Source: Stenopsyche tienmushanensis
Taxonomy: Eukaryota > Arthropoda > Insecta > Trichoptera > Stenopsychidae
Assembly: GCA_008973525.1 (NCBI GenBank)
Contig: WACJ01000132.1
Coordinates: 310,001-374,000 of the forward strand
Direction: 5' to 3'
Length of the DNA: 64,000 nucleotides
Shown piece after piece: positions 23,699-36,350 of this stretch. Made by a program: the position numbers and the translations under genes. Numbering within the stretch: position 1 is the stretch's first letter; every line of letters begins with the position of its first letter. The notes under the pieces were generated by a model. That model had not been told where the DNA came from and made no database searches. It was given only the letters and a program-made list of their open reading frames with translations.

Positions 23699-25104
23699 AT
23701 AGGTGTTTGCTATCGTAGTTATTAGAAGCTAATTTTAGAGAAGGAAGTTGATATCGATATATCATCATCGTGGTATATGGATAAAATTGAGCTCTTGACA
23801 TTTGAGATTCAGGTCTTCCCACAAGGATATGCAGTTATAATGCATCTCCATTATTTCAATGATGATTTCTGTCAGGCGTGCTCAAGTCCCACGGCCATTG
23901 GTCCATAGCCGCCTACACGCAAGATGGTCCATCTCGTATGCAGAGTGTTAGCTGGCCAAAAATAGAAATATACACACCCGAATACTTTCTAATTGACAAA
24001 ATGGCCTAGCAACAAGTTGATTGTGGCTTTTTTTTATCGCTACAAGATTTTTTGTTGCCTCACGTAGCTAATCGTGGGCAGCAAGGCCGTGGGCCGTTAT
24101 GGCACGCGGCGTCTATTTTTGAATGGACCCATTTTCCGATGGTACGTCCATGCCCTGGGCGCATGATTATGAGGCGATTATGCCATCAATCAGATAATTT
24201 TTGTTTATAGTCGCGCCATTGTGACGTTTCGCCATGTGAGTCACGGGCTGGCCAAAATCTGAGCATTTCCCGAATGCTTTATCTCGGTACGTAGTGTTAT
24301 CTCGAGACGCTCGCCAACTGCACAATGAATGATCGAGATGACCACGAGTTGTATCGAAAGCGACAGTGATAGTGACAAAACATCATGCTTACATACAAAC
24401 AGATTTTGGTGCATTTGGGCGGGCTGGCGATGCAGCGATGCACCGATGCACCGATGCAATCTTTGCATGCGGGCTGCCAAATTTGGTGCGCTTATCAAAC
24501 ACACCCATTATTGTAAAAGTGCATCGGGAGTCGATAAAATCTGCTGAGATATTTTTTACAAATTCGATAGAGTAAAAGCAAAAAAATGGATCAATAAAAA
24601 GAGCATTCGATAAAGCACTCGTTGACATACATAGATTGCAATGGCGATTCGCGTATAGGCACTGTGGAACTGTAGCACTTCCTATTTCCACTTGATATTA
24701 TTGATAACATTAAATATAACAAGCTTTTTCCCCCTTTAATTCTTTCTTTATACTAATATATAATCGTTAAAATTAATGTCAGTAACTATCCCCCAATTTA
24801 TGAAAAAGACATAAAAACCTTTGTATGGAACTGTGTGTTTCACAGTTCCAGCGACGTGGTGTGTGCGTGACTATTATGCGCATGTGCATAATGAATGATT
24901 TGTCAAAAATAAATAAAAACCAGGACCTCAACAGCGGCGTGGTTAAGCAGGTGCCCGCCACGAGCGCAATTGGACCCACATGAGATTGAGAGTTGCACAT
25001 GCTTTTTATTTTATTTGACCATTCTACTTTACACGAATGAACACTAATTGACTCTGTCCTTTTTTATAATATATACTTGTCTATTTTTTTTCCTTCGTTA
25101 TATT
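23699..25104. other. Intergenic with minor simple repeats
   Basis: A short GCACCGAT/GATGCA tandem lies at about 24433-24458. A perfect 9-bp-stem hairpin GGAACTGTG / CACAGTTCC with a 5-base loop is at 24827-24849. Four overlapping frames at 24241-24691 reflect moderate GC, not a gene. Confidence 0.4.
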
Positions 25105-25345
25105 AAATATTGGGCCGACCCAGTCGATATAAGATCGCAATAAAATATAGACAACAATATTTTCGAGCGATTGTAAAATTTAAACAACCCACCCGATCAG
25201 TCCTCTTCGGACAACTTCGTTTAGTAATGTAGACATGTTCAATGGGAGCCGTTCATTCGTCATGTCAGCGCTCCGAAAAACGGACCGGTTGGACGCACAG
25301 ACCTTATGGCCGCTCCGTCCTCTTTTAGGGATTTTGCGGCATTTT
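25105..25345 (-). repeat. GGACGGAGCGG repeat family, copy 2
   Basis: Reverse orientation: 'GGCCGCTCCGTCCTCTTTTA' at 25309-25328, 'ACGGACCGGTTGGAC' before it, and the tail 'ACAATATTTTCGAGCGATTG' at its low-coordinate side matches copy 1. Confidence 0.7.
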
Positions 25346-27299
25346 ATATGATTTGTTCGATCACGGAAGATCCCTCAGAGGCTAACATACACAAGTAGCT
25401 CGCGCCTAATGAGGTCGCGAACGAATCCAGACTTCCTTCCACCCATAAAAACTATATATTTATCTATTTTACTAATTTATTCTGCCATCTTGGATAGTTT
25501 TTTGGTTGACATGGATATTAAATTCAAGTATTGCATTTACAGGTGCTACATGTACAATTATATATTGCATTTATAATAGTATTTTTTAACCTTTTTTTAC
25601 AAAAATTGGAGGAGGAGTAAGTTAGATACTTGCCACGGGCGCTTCTTACGCCTCTGATAAAAACGCCATTAGTATTACATTTGTTAATCGATCCGATATT
25701 TACTCTTCCTGATTTGAGACGATCGATTGGAAACATTGTTATAACTCATCCAATAAACAAAACTATTGGCTGGGCAAATATTGCAATAAGTCCAAAAATT
25801 AACCAATTGTGTCAACATTTGGTATATTTGGAGAGATACGAGTCACTTGTATCATAGTTATTTGTCGAAATTCTTTATAATGACATACATGTCACTTTTA
25901 TACATCCTTCTTCGTGAATTTCACATCAGACGATCAAAATTAAGCAGTGAGCATTGTTTTTGATATCATCGCCAAATCTGTTTATCTGTGGGAACGCTTG
26001 AGATGCTTAATTTGTTTGTGCGCCAAGCTATTTGAGTTCCATGCTTTTGGTTAAGATATCTTAATATATTTCATTGTATGAAGCTAAGCAATAGTGAGTT
26101 CTTTTTTAAGTGGTGTGCTTCTTTCAGCAGAAAGATCTTCTTGAGATTCAATCAAATTAATAATTAAATATCTAAACTTTTTAGGACTGATCCATTTAAC
26201 TTCTTCGTCACTTCCATATGTATTATTGTCTTCTTCCCTAAGACTTAGTATTGATCTAATCTAATCAAATTTCAATTAATACATACCACTGTAGGAATAA
26301 ATTTGGATTACAAACTAATGGTTCTGTTATTGGTCGCAAAATGGAAGACGAACATATCTGTAACTTGGCCAATTTTAATTTTGATTGTTTACATCTTGCC
26401 GTTGTGACAATGTGAGCCTTTGCTTCTTGAGTCTTGCCAATGGTCTAGATATGCCACAAAGTACTCATAATGCCCTTTCTCTTTGTATTTAAATAGGCCC
26501 TATTACAAGACCACGAACATTTTGGAACTGTCATCACGCTTCGAGTCATCGTTTGGTCACATGTATTCGAAAGTCCACGGTCGGTTTTCACAAATTCGCC
26601 AGATCTCGTTTGCCCGAAAGTCGAAATTTAAATGCTAAATTAATATTTACGCTTGGGGAAATCCGTTGATGCCTCTCTGATTTGTGTGCATCGTAATGTT
26701 GTCGTTATTTTTGTTTTGCTCCAAAACCGGTAGATAGCATGTTTTTATGTATTTACCTATGAATCTGGCACATTTAGTATCTAATTTTGGCTACAAGTTC
26801 ATTCGATTTTGGCGGCTATCGTATCAAGTTCAATGCGAGGTCAATATAAACAGATCCGCTGTATACAGGGTCATCAGAAGACTAGATAATTTCGAATTTG
26901 TCATTTAAAATTTGGTATATTTTAAAGGGACTTGCATACTGGTGGCTAAATTTAGCAGGATGCGCTGGAGCTGAAATCTCTTCTAATTGCGTCGTCTTAA
27001 GCGCGCTGGTGAAAATAAGAAAGCGTCGCCCCGGAGTTTATTTTTATGATAAAGTACAGATCCGAAAAGGCCATTACTTCATTTCGTGGACGAAGTTTGT
27101 CCAGGATGTTTTGCCAAAGAAGCTCGTCGACAATACTTCATCACTTGTCCGTGACCTGGATATTCGTTTTAAGCACGACAGGGCCTAATTTAAACTCGTC
27201 GGAGATGTATCTCATACGCAATACCCGGTTTTGATAATTGCTAAACGTAGAAAATCGAATCTTTCATCGCAAGAAAAATAATCTTTATTGTATCCGTAG
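25346..27299. other. Intergenic, nothing firmly assigned
   Basis: Open frame 26898-27188 (96 codons) has no recognisable domain, and similar-length frames overlap it. Being next to a possible LINE tail, it could be retroelement debris. Confidence 0.35.
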
Positions 27300-27570
27300 G
27301 TTCGTTTAACTGTATCTCATGCCACTTTGGTCTTCACGAGCGCGGTCTAACAGTTCCCTAAGGGCCGAGTGGACTGCTTTAGCTGTCACACCATCGGCGC
27401 AGAGAAATCGAGGTCTTCCACGAGGCCCAATAGCTATTGATTTTGTAGACAATCTGATAACCAACGTTCATGCTAGATTCATGGCTCGCCCAACGTAATC
27501 ATGGGCTTTACTGTAGTTTGACGGCAAAATTCTGACCAACCCAATCAATTATACTCGGCCAGCTTGTAAT
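27300..27570 (-). mobile_element. Possible non-LTR retrotransposon 3' tail
   Basis: The minus strand reads RLSTKSIAIGPRGRPRFLCA then DGVTAKAVHSALRELLDRAR, interrupted upstream by stops. A 'G.RGRPR.RW.DGV.....A...LDRARW' tail is common after the reverse transcriptase of several LINE clades. No polymerase motif is visible, so the clade is open. Confidence 0.4.
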
Positions 27571-27834
27571 TGGACAACGATGTCGAAACTACACTCATCT
27601 ATCATTGTTTCTTGCTCTTTATCATCTTATTGCACTGGGAGACTGAAAGAACTGAGTTGAACAAATCGTAGAATATACATCATCTATAAATGAACAACAG
27701 AGCAGGTCATTGCATTATCATGGCCACTCGCTGCCACATGAACGTTTGGATTTTTTTTGCCAACAAAAAAAATATTTTTAATCCATTTTTGTAAAATCCC
27801 ACACTTTTAGAACCAATAAATTCCCTCAAACCAC

Positions 27835-28229
27835 TTAAAGAGGTAAGACACAGTGTTGTGTCCGAATCCAATGATTCAGAAAGAGCATTCTTACACGTTA
27901 AGCTCGGAGACAGACAAAGACGGAGAGAGTATCTTGCGTACATCGTATGATTGTATAGTTCGTTAGCCCAAATTTATCGACTAATAATGATGTTTTTAAT
28001 CGATTTCATGTGATTTATTTATGTTTACACAAAGAAATGACCGAATATTGTGTGCTATCGACAGTGTTTATTTATTTAAATACAAATTTCATACACGCTG
28101 CGACGTTCCTGGCAGATAAGTAGATTTGTGCGGATGATAAGTGGTGGACATACAAAGTGTGGCATATAGATATGTGGTGGCATCTAAGTTTATCACGATT
28201 TTAAATTAGCTCACTACTCAAAAGGTTAA
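27835..28229. mobile_element. TTAA-flanked MITE family, copy 4
   Basis: Runs from a degraded TTAAAGAGGTAAGAC to ..ACTACTCAAAAGGTTAA. Inner blocks 'CAGAAAGAGCATTCTTACAC', 'GAGAGTATCTTGCGTACATC' and 'TGCTATCGACAGTGTTTATT' match copies 1, 3 and 5. It starts a longer block repeated at 34129. Confidence 0.75.
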
Positions 28230-28514
28230 ACTTTGCAATGGTTTAAACATTATTTTTTTACGCAGTTCGTGATATGGAGACATGCAATTCTTAAGCTTTT
28301 GAGACAAAATTGCCAGATTTAAAAACAATTCCGTTTGCCCATTGCCCTATACACACTCACATTTATAACGGTTGCAACTTGTACTGGTTTTAATTTTAGA
28401 TTTTTTTTATGCGCGTTCGCATAAAAAAGTTTTATCATAAAAATGAGGGATAGTTTCCATTATTTTTGAAAACCGCATAGCTTCAAAATCGCATAAAAAC
28501 AGATCCAAGTGTAC
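28230..28514 (+). mobile_element. Right part of a second 'CGCATAAAA' MITE type
   Basis: Ends 'AATCGCATAAAAACAGATCC' AAGTGTA, the same right terminus as the complete copy at 33909-34667. The adjoining sequence, 'CGCAGTTCGTGATATGGAGA' onward, is also the same. The left part is missing. Confidence 0.6.
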
Positions 28515-28739
28515 TTGTATTGGGATGATGGATTACAGGGGGCGCCGAATTAGACTGGGCCGGACTACCACGGGTCTACTGTATATCGTTAATTGTCTAA
28601 TCACTTGATAAATCTCTCCAGTATTCTTAGTAGGTAAATGATTTGTTACTTTTCGATCCGTCTTATCCCACGATAATCTCAAAACTTGTCTCAATTGATG
28701 ACAAATCTAGGGATTATGGGGAACAATTGCGGGGATCGT

Positions 28740-29015
28740 TTTTATTTATTAAAAAAAATGCCAAAAAGGTTCGAAATGTTTTTGGTGTCACTATCTTGCT
28801 AAAGTGATACATTTTGCCTTAATATTCAATGCTTGGAAGTATTTTCACGTACGCCTCTTAGTTATTTTTTTTAGATGATTTGGTTACATTCAATATGACT
28901 GCCAACTGAGGATTTGTAAGGCAATTATGTATTTTGGTCGAAAATGGGTCGAAAATGGGGATTTTGGGTGGTCCGGTCTTTTCCTGTCCTACAAAGTCCC
29001 AGTTCACAGAGGTTT
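28740..29015. repeat. Repeat block shared with 34668-34965
   Basis: 'TTCGAAATGTTTTTGGTG', 'GTAAGGCAATTATGTATTTT' and 'GGTCCGGTCTTTTCCTGTC' occur in the same order in both places. It extends the similarity that begins at 27835/34129. An extra segment of about 225 bp (28515-28739) is present only here. Confidence 0.65.
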
Positions 29016-29040
29016 AAATTACCTCGTCTCTATTTCGGAT

Positions 29041-29260
29041 CATTTTATTTCTTAAGAATTACTTGCAAGTGGCGAAAAATGGGAAAATCTATTGGGGATA
29101 AATTTGGTGAATAAGATGGATCTAATAAAATCTCATAATTTAAAGTACTTGCTATCCTAGCTTGAAAACTAGTCTCGTGTAGACCGGACATAGCATCTAC
29201 AAACACAAATGGATCACATCTTCTTTCTGGACTGTCTTCCATCATTTGACGTAATATATT
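29041..29260 (-). mobile_element. Mariner transposase fragment
   Basis: The minus-strand frame 29045-29245 contains DPSYSPNLSPIDFPIFRHLQ, corresponding to the 'HPPYSPDLAPSDYHLF.SLQ' block of mariner transposases that carries the third catalytic Asp. Upstream residues do not fit the family, and no terminal repeat is visible. Confidence 0.65.
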
Positions 29261-31238
29261 TTAATATTTTACAAGCGTTCTCATGGAAGCCAGCAAGTTA
29301 ATTGGGCTTTTATTAATATACTTTGATGTTTGATATGAGTTACGTCTTGTTGAAAGGCTTCGTTTTTATATCGACTTCAATGGAATTCTGGACTGAATCC
29401 AAGCTCGCAGATCTTCCAGGAATTTTCTACGCAACGCCTTGAATATTTTAATATGGAATTAATAGTGAGGGATGAATTGGTGGCGTATATTTTATAATAT
29501 TAATATTTAAGCAGTTTGAATATTTTGGGTTTCTTGGGTAATGTACGAAGAGATATTTTGAATTTTTCTTCCTGAGTTATGCTTTATTGACAAGTGATTA
29601 TTAATGCAATGCATCTGGTTTTAGCAGTGTGTCATTGATGTGACTCATATGAATTGTAGCAAATATTTTTCTTGATAAAATGAGAGACTTTCAAGTCAAA
29701 AACATTAAGAAAACTGTGGATTTTATTCGAACACATTGGTAAAATTACAACTCTCATATAAATTATTGTTTTAAATTATATTGCGAATATCATCTAAAAT
29801 AAAAAAAAATGTTAAAACATTCAGTGTTTATGGTCGAAAGTTGAAGGGTAAATAATTAGCATAAATCTTATTATGTTACCAAATCAAAGTTCATTTATGA
29901 AAGCAAATATTTATAATTGGATATTATGATAGAAAATAATAACCACTTAAATGCCGTAAGCGTCTATAGACGCGCAGAAAATTTGAAATTGATTCTTCTG
30001 AAAAGTATTATTAAATATTTAATTTTTTTAAAAGTACTGTAATCTGTTTACATGCGAATATTTTCATACATAACCGGTGTCTATGAAAAATAAATAAACC
30101 GCGACACGAGGGCCGTCACATGGACGACACGCAGTGACGGCGTGCTCACCTGTTTGAAAGACTTCGACTTGCATTTTAAATACAAGCATTTTTCTTCGGC
30201 TTGGCAACACACCAGTCTCTTTCGTCATACCAAAGTGTTTGAGCAAAACTCTGAGAAATTTTGCGGAATGGATTTATCTTGACCAACGACAGATATATTT
30301 AACCCTGGACGACGGGACAGCGCGCCTTTAGTCCAGATTCTTCCGAAACTCCTGTCGTTTTCGAATCATAGTTACGTGTATCGACCGGAATAAATGTGTT
30401 AAATCATTCCCGTTTATTTCAGTATGAAACAACAGCCACGTCGAGTCGTCTAAGTATAGAGAAACACTTTCGAGATTGGATGTAATGCGAATTCGGCGCC
30501 AATTTGGATCAATTCCATACGTCTGGAGAGGACGTATAATATATATTCACAAATTTATTACTGAATGAATTATTCAAATTCTCAGAATGCACATATTTAG
30601 AGCATAGTAAAACGACACAGATCAATTGCACGCCCATTCAGAATCGAATTAAAATCTGCATTCACAAAATAAAAGTATCACTCATTTCCGAGACCAATTT
30701 AGACATTCGGAAATCATCGAAAAAATCGATCAAACCCGATCGAAAATAGCAAAATAAAAATATGAACACAAACCGAAGCATTTAATGCATCAAATGCATA
30801 AGAACCACAAATGTGCATGCTTATTTTGGCATCGAAAAAAATTCGAGTTCAAGATGCATGCCAAGAATGCATACGTTCGCATGAAATGCGGCATTGTTAC
30901 CTGCAAATAGTATGAGGAAAAATGTATTTCGCATCAAAACTAGAACACTCATCTCATTTATGCATCGTTAACAAGCATAATTTTATGTAAACGGCTGTAG
31001 AAAAAGCTAATTTATAGCCTGTTTCTGGATATATTCATATACATATCTTTCATGGCAAACAAAGAGAATCTCAATGCCGCTCATCGGCTATATTGCAAGC
31101 AAATTAAGTTCGTCAACAATTGACAAATTAACAGCGGAAAGCGTATTAATAAGTTATATATCAGCTGATGGCTACATGCGGGAAGCGTATTATTATGAAT
31201 CGTCTAAATATATTTTTATAAAATTGAGCATATCTGTT
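29261..31238. other. Intergenic, nothing assigned
   Basis: No recognisable gene, RNA or transposon end. Confidence 0.4.
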
Positions 31239-31850
31239 CCATTCCAGAGCCATAACGGGGGTATGAAGCACCTGTGGCAAGCATCTGACTTGGAAAGTAA
31301 ATCCAATAGAGTTGTAGTAAATACATCATGGTGAGGAAAGGTAAGACGAAGCCGTATGAGCTGCCAAGACCAAATGAGATAACCACCCTAGAAATGGCGA
31401 AGAAAATCTACAAAATGGCATTGGATGACTGTCGACTGTAAATGTGCGAGCTAGCAAACGCAGTAGGTTTTTCAAAAAATTCTGTACATCACATTTAGAC
31501 TAAAAATTTGGACATGAAAAAGCTGTGTGCAAGATGGATACCGCGTTTGCTCACAGTGGAACGAAAACGGCATCATAATGATGTTTCAATCGAGTGTTTG
31601 GCGATGTTTCACAGCAATAAGGCCGATTTTTTGCATCAATTCCGAATGAAACATGGGTCCATCATTTTACGCCATATTAGTCCCGCTATTCGGGAGCATG
31701 CATGATAGAACATGTCGCAAAAGCACTCAAAGAGAAGACGACAAGTGGCCACAAGGTTGGTGTGTCCAACCGGTCCGCTTTTCGGAGCGCTGACATGACG
31801 AATGAACGCCTCGCGATCGGACGCCAAACCTGAACATCGGTCTACTATTG
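31239..31850 (+). mobile_element. hAT-type element carrying mariner sequence, copy 1 (right end lost)
   Basis: Begins with the hAT-like end CAGAGCCATAACGGGGGTAT, then 'GAAGCACCTGTGGCAAG', then mariner transposase codons (ELANAVG, MKKLCARWIPRLLTVERKRH, CLAMFHSNKADFLHQFRMKH, about 31440-31665), and then the GGACGGAGCGG family segment with 'GTGTCCAACCGGTCCGC'. The same order is seen at 60760-61596. The final 'GTTACGGCCCTG' end is absent here. Confidence 0.7.
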
Positions 31851-33908
31851 TATCCCCGATGTACGTATTCAATATATGTTATACGGTTTTCATTGTTTTA
31901 TCTTCAGCAATTCGTGTATGAATCGTGGTGAAATACTTCAGCTATTGATCACCAAAGCCAATATGTATCTTGAACACATTGAATTGAATCTGTTTGCAAG
32001 CGTCTGCGCGAAAAATACATGCATAAATAGATCAGTATCATTCGAGGCACATTTATCTAAGTGCATCGTAATAATGTGCACCACTTTACCACATCACATT
32101 TAAAAATGTGGTCACGTAAATAAATCAGGATGACATCTTTATACGTGCGAAAAAAATGTAAACATTCTAGTTGGCGCTTCGCATTTATTTGAGAATTTAT
32201 CTCGTCCTTTTTGGCCTCTCTCTATATACAGCAGATTAATAGGGATCTTTGTTCTTTGTTTGGGTGAATGTTGAGGTATTTTCACCGCAAAAATACATGA
32301 GTCGTACTATTCAAGGGTAAGAGTCACTCCGATGTTCCTAAATATCGGATGATGCTTGCCGACGTTGGAACTTTGGTCCATTAACTGCTGGATTGTCCGC
32401 GAATGTGTTTCGGTAATTAGCCGTGAACTTTGAATGAGCTTCTGCCAACTTGGCAATTAAGATATTTATTTCAGGTGGATTTAGGATTCAAGCCCTTGTG
32501 TTAAAAAATTGCTTCAAACAAAATCAATTTTGAAAGAAACAATTTTAGCCATTGGATAACGTTATGCAGAAATCTAAAAACTGGATTTAGCAAATAACGT
32601 CATCGGCGTTTAAATTAGAAAACAATTGGTTTACATTGGATTTAATCTTATCGTTTTATCCATTAAATCAATATTAAAGATAAAAAAATGCAAATATAAA
32701 TGTACGTTGGTCATACAATAGAACAAAATCGGCACTAATCAAATATAAAAACTTGAAGAGATATAATATTACTATTTTATGTATTGTTTGGCCTTTTATG
32801 GGTTAATTTAAGCTTTACAGGGCATAAATCTAAGTCCTGTTTGTAATCTGGTATTGTATGCAATTCTACCATTTTTTGGAACCGATATCCCTACTGGAAT
32901 TCGCGTTGTTTCGATTTGTACAGTTTATAACGACGATAAATTACAATGTAGATATACTTCACGTTGAATGGTTTATGCGACTACCAATTCGCACTACTTG
33001 ACCATAATTGAAGCAATAATTTTAGGCGGATTGATTTATTAATATTTCCATACGGCGTACGATTTCATCGAGTCGAAGATTTTCAAATATCCACACATAT
33101 ATATGTTACATTGTAATGGATATAATTTGGGCATTTAAATGTGAATATGGAAAGCATAATTATTGTTTACAGGAAAAAAGGCGAATGTCTTGAGATCGAT
33201 TCCGCTACAGTGTAATCGCCGGGGTCGAAAACGACCCGACGTTTAAATTACACCGGCTCGCCTTCGGGCGATGAAATTCTTTGGACATTTACAGCAATCT
33301 TGAGAAGCGTTCTCTATGTTATCTCTTGGGTTGTGCAATGTTGCTCGTTTCAGAACTTAGCCCTAAATTGTTATCAATTGATCAATTGGATACCAGATGG
33401 GGGTAATTTGTCCAACGCCGTCGATATGTGGGTAGTATAGGGTAATATTTTCTAAGCATGTGCATCCCACCGATGTCAAATAATCCATGAAATATTACAT
33501 CAATGAGGGATTTATCAATGACAAGCTTAATTTTTAGTAAATCACGCATATAGCGAGCAATCTTATGTTTAAAATGATATAAAACATAACACAGTTAATC
33601 CGATAAATAATTTGTCGGATTATAGAGCACTGTCTCTGACCCTTTGTAGTCCGGATCTCTTGCTAGCTACAAAGTCTTCTTTTTTATAAAACAACTTTAC
33701 TTTGATGGCCAATATATAAACTCAGAAATAAGCGTATGCCTGTTTCTTTCTTAAAGAAACCACAAATATAAAGTTTCTTCTACCTCTGGATGTTTAGCTT
33801 TCTTGAAAGTTTGTCTCTTGCCTGGTCCATAATCAATGGTGGAGATGATCTATTGAAAGTTCTTTTTTTGTAATAAATTGTGATTCGTTACGATTTAGGC
33901 GGTCCGTA
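31851..33908. other. Intergenic with one GC-rich hairpin
   Basis: At 33210-33253, GTGTAAT and ATTACAC arms enclose an inner GGGTCG-AAAA-CGACCC hairpin in otherwise AT-rich DNA. It resembles the CG-rich termini of TTAA-type elements. No gene is seen. Confidence 0.4.
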
Positions 33909-34667
33909 ACACTTGGGTCTGTTTTTATGCGATAGATACGTTCCACGGGGATTCGCATATAAAAAATCGCATAAAAAAGACTACATAGAAAACTGAGTGA
34001 TGTGTTCCAATATTTTTAAAAACCGCATAACTTCGAATCATTGTGATAGAATGTACCAAAAATCGCATAAAAAAAGTTTATAAAAACTAATATAAAAAAA
34101 CGCTACATATTTATCTTAGAATCGCTGATTAACCCGTTAAAGTGGTAAGACACAATATTGTATTCGAATTCCAGTGATTTAGAAAGAGTATTCTTACATG
34201 TTGAGCTCGGATATAGACAGAGACGGATAGTGTTTTGCACGTTGAGTTTGGAGAGAAACAGAGACGGAAAGAGTGTCTTGCGTACATCGTACGATTGTAT
34301 AGATCAATAGCCTAAATTTGCTATTAACAGTGTTTAGTTATTGTAATATAAATTTCATACACGCTGCGACGGTCATACAAATACAGCATCTAAGTTTATC
34401 ATGATTTTAATACTCAACTTTGCGATGATTTAAACATTATTTTTTTACGCAGTTCGTGATATGGAGACATGCAATTCTTAAGCTTTTGAGACAAAAATTT
34501 CCAGATTTAAAAACAATTCCGATTGCCCATCGCCTTATACACACTCACATTTATAACGGTTGCAAATCGTGCTGGTGTTAATTTTAGATTTTTTTAATGC
34601 GCATTCGCATAAAAAAAGTTTTATAACCGCATAAATTTAAAATCGCATAAAAAGAGACCCAAGTGTA
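33909..34667. mobile_element. 'CGCATAAAA' MITE, second type, with nested TTAA MITE
   Basis: Termini are inverted repeats: left ACACTTGGGTCTGTTTTTAT, right ..ATAAAAAGAGACCCAAGTGT. The interior has repeated 'AATCGCATAAAA' and 'AACCGCATAACTTCG'. TTAA-family copy 5 lies inside from 34129 to about 34400, beginning TTAACCCGTTAAAGTGG. Confidence 0.75.
34129..34400. mobile_element. TTAA-flanked MITE family, copy 5 (nested)
   Basis: Contains 'TTAGAAAGAGTATTCTTACA', 'GAGTGTCTTGCGTACATCG' and 'TTCATACACGCTGCGACGG' as in copy 4. A partial internal duplication of the 'GAGCTCGGA..ACAGAGACGG' segment is visible. The right terminus is eroded. Confidence 0.65.
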
Positions 34668-34965
34668 CTTTATTTATTTTAAAAAGAAATGCTGAAAAGG
34701 CTCGAAATGTTTTTGGTGCCATTATATTGCTAAAGTGATAAATTTCGTCCTAATATTCAATATTTGAAAGTTTTTTCAGTTACGCCTCTCATTTGATTTT
34801 TTCAGATGATTTGATTACATTTAATTTTGTGGCCAACTGAGGAGTTGTAAGGCAATTATGTATTTTGGTCGAAAATATAATGAATTTGTCATCGGCACCC
34901 GCATTAGATTTTGGTTGGTCCGGTCTTTTCCTGTCTTTCAAAGTCCCAGTTCACAGACGTCTTCT
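34668..34965. repeat. Repeat block shared with 28740-29015
   Basis: Continues from the MITE end with 'GGCTCGAAATGTTTTTGGTG' through 'TCCGGTCTTTTCCTGTCTTT'. Orientation and order are the same as the earlier copy. Confidence 0.65.
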
Positions 34966-35350
34966 GCATCCCTTTAATAGAAATCTTCATTTTTTGAACA
35001 ATATATTTTATTGAAATTGATATGCTTAATTTGGTTGATTTGTCATTGTAAAAAATATTTATTATAGACTTCAATTTCAAAGAAAACGAATATACTCATT
35101 GTATAGCAGGCAGCGAAAATGAATTTCTGAATTCATTATTTTTTTCTTACGTTTGTATTCAAATTTTTAAGCAGAAGGGCTCTAGCATTCAAATTAAATT
35201 AAAAAAATATATATTTATAACTCTTACATCTTTTCATGAAATTCGATAAAATGCTAGGCGTTTACAAATTAATTGTCGGTGGTTTATGTATATCATTATC
35301 ATCTTAGTGCAGCCATATGCATTATATATAAAACCATATACATTTTTAAA

Positions 35351-35469
35351 TACATCACTTAATAAGTCCGTAGGATTTTTAAAAAAATGTAAAAAAATGA
35401 GCCCAAATGAAGAAGAAAAATGTCTAAAAAAGAAAAAAAGATCCTACGAACTTATTGAGTGATATGTTA
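35351..35469. mobile_element. Palindromic MITE, copy 2
   Basis: Left ACATCACTTAATAAGTCCGT AGGATTTTT, right ..GATCCTACGAACTTATTGAG TGATATGTTA; about 60 bases of A-rich spacer between the arms. Confidence 0.8.
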
Positions 35470-35639
35470 AGTATGCTCGAATTGTCTTTCATTTTATGGA
35501 TTTGTACGTATTTAAATATATCAAAGACCCACAAAACAAGATTGTAAAGCCAAATAGATAGAGGATGGTGTGTTTAGTTCTATAATAGATTGTCCTCAAT
35601 TGGCGGAATCGATTTCATCTTATTTACATATATTTAGCT

Positions 35640-36350
35640 AACAGCTCAGCAGCAACCGTTTGGTCGACGATATATCTGTTCGTCGTCTAATAAATACCGT
35701 TCTTGGATCCAGTTAAACCAACGTGGATAAATATCTCACTGGATCGTTTAATGCATGCATTGCTGAAAGAATTTTCATTAATGGCTAATTTGCATTCAAT
35801 GCATCGGATTTGCGACCTCCGCTCGCTTCCCCACGGTATTTTGAAAATCGAGCCGTCGCGTTTGCAATAAGCTCGAAATCTCCACGTGGCCGGTCGTGCA
35901 CATTCCTAGGAATTTGAAGAATTATTCCCTGGTTTAATAGTGCAGCACTGTATTAAAATGCAGCAAAGCATGCGTCGAGAAACAGGTTTGAGCTACCCAC
36001 CCAAGTGGGATATGATGTAGGTACCGCCCATAGTGCAAAGCAACACCAGAGAAAGCCGCTCCTATATTTAAGCCCACGTACCCACACAGTGCGGTGGTTA
36101 AATAATTATCTCTAGGGCTTAGTTATTGAGAAACGGTTAAAGCATTGCATGAGCGAGGGTCATTCGATCGGACGAACAATTAAAGCCTCTTGATTATTCG
36201 AATTATGCTCGGACATCCGTCGGGATGAGGCTCTAAAATCATCTTCGATCATGCCATACATAAGAGACGACCATTGCGTGCTTATTAGGGTTGAGATTGC
36301 TACGAGAGCGACAATTGCTGAATGTGTTACCTGGTATTTAGTCATGGAGA
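35640..36350. other. GC-elevated unique stretch, no gene recognised
   Basis: Noticeably richer in G, C and CpG than the neighbourhood ('GACCTCCGCTCGCTTCCCCA', 'GAGCCGTCGCGTTTGC', 'CACGTGGCCGGTCGTGC') and without transposon landmarks or a domain-bearing frame. It could be a regulatory element or an unrecognised exon region. Confidence 0.3.

Noticed and set aside
24241..24691. Four overlapping open frames on both strands, suggestive of a gene
   Set aside because: No frame has domain features. They share the same moderate-GC segment with a GCACCGAT tandem, which explains open frames in several phases.
24827..24849. Perfect 9-bp hairpin as a microRNA candidate
   Set aside because: The stem is far too short for a microRNA precursor and pairing does not extend outward.
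24937..25000. A-box-like GGCGTGGTTAAGCAGG, possible tRNA or SINE
   Set aside because: No B box at the right distance and no cloverleaf stems.
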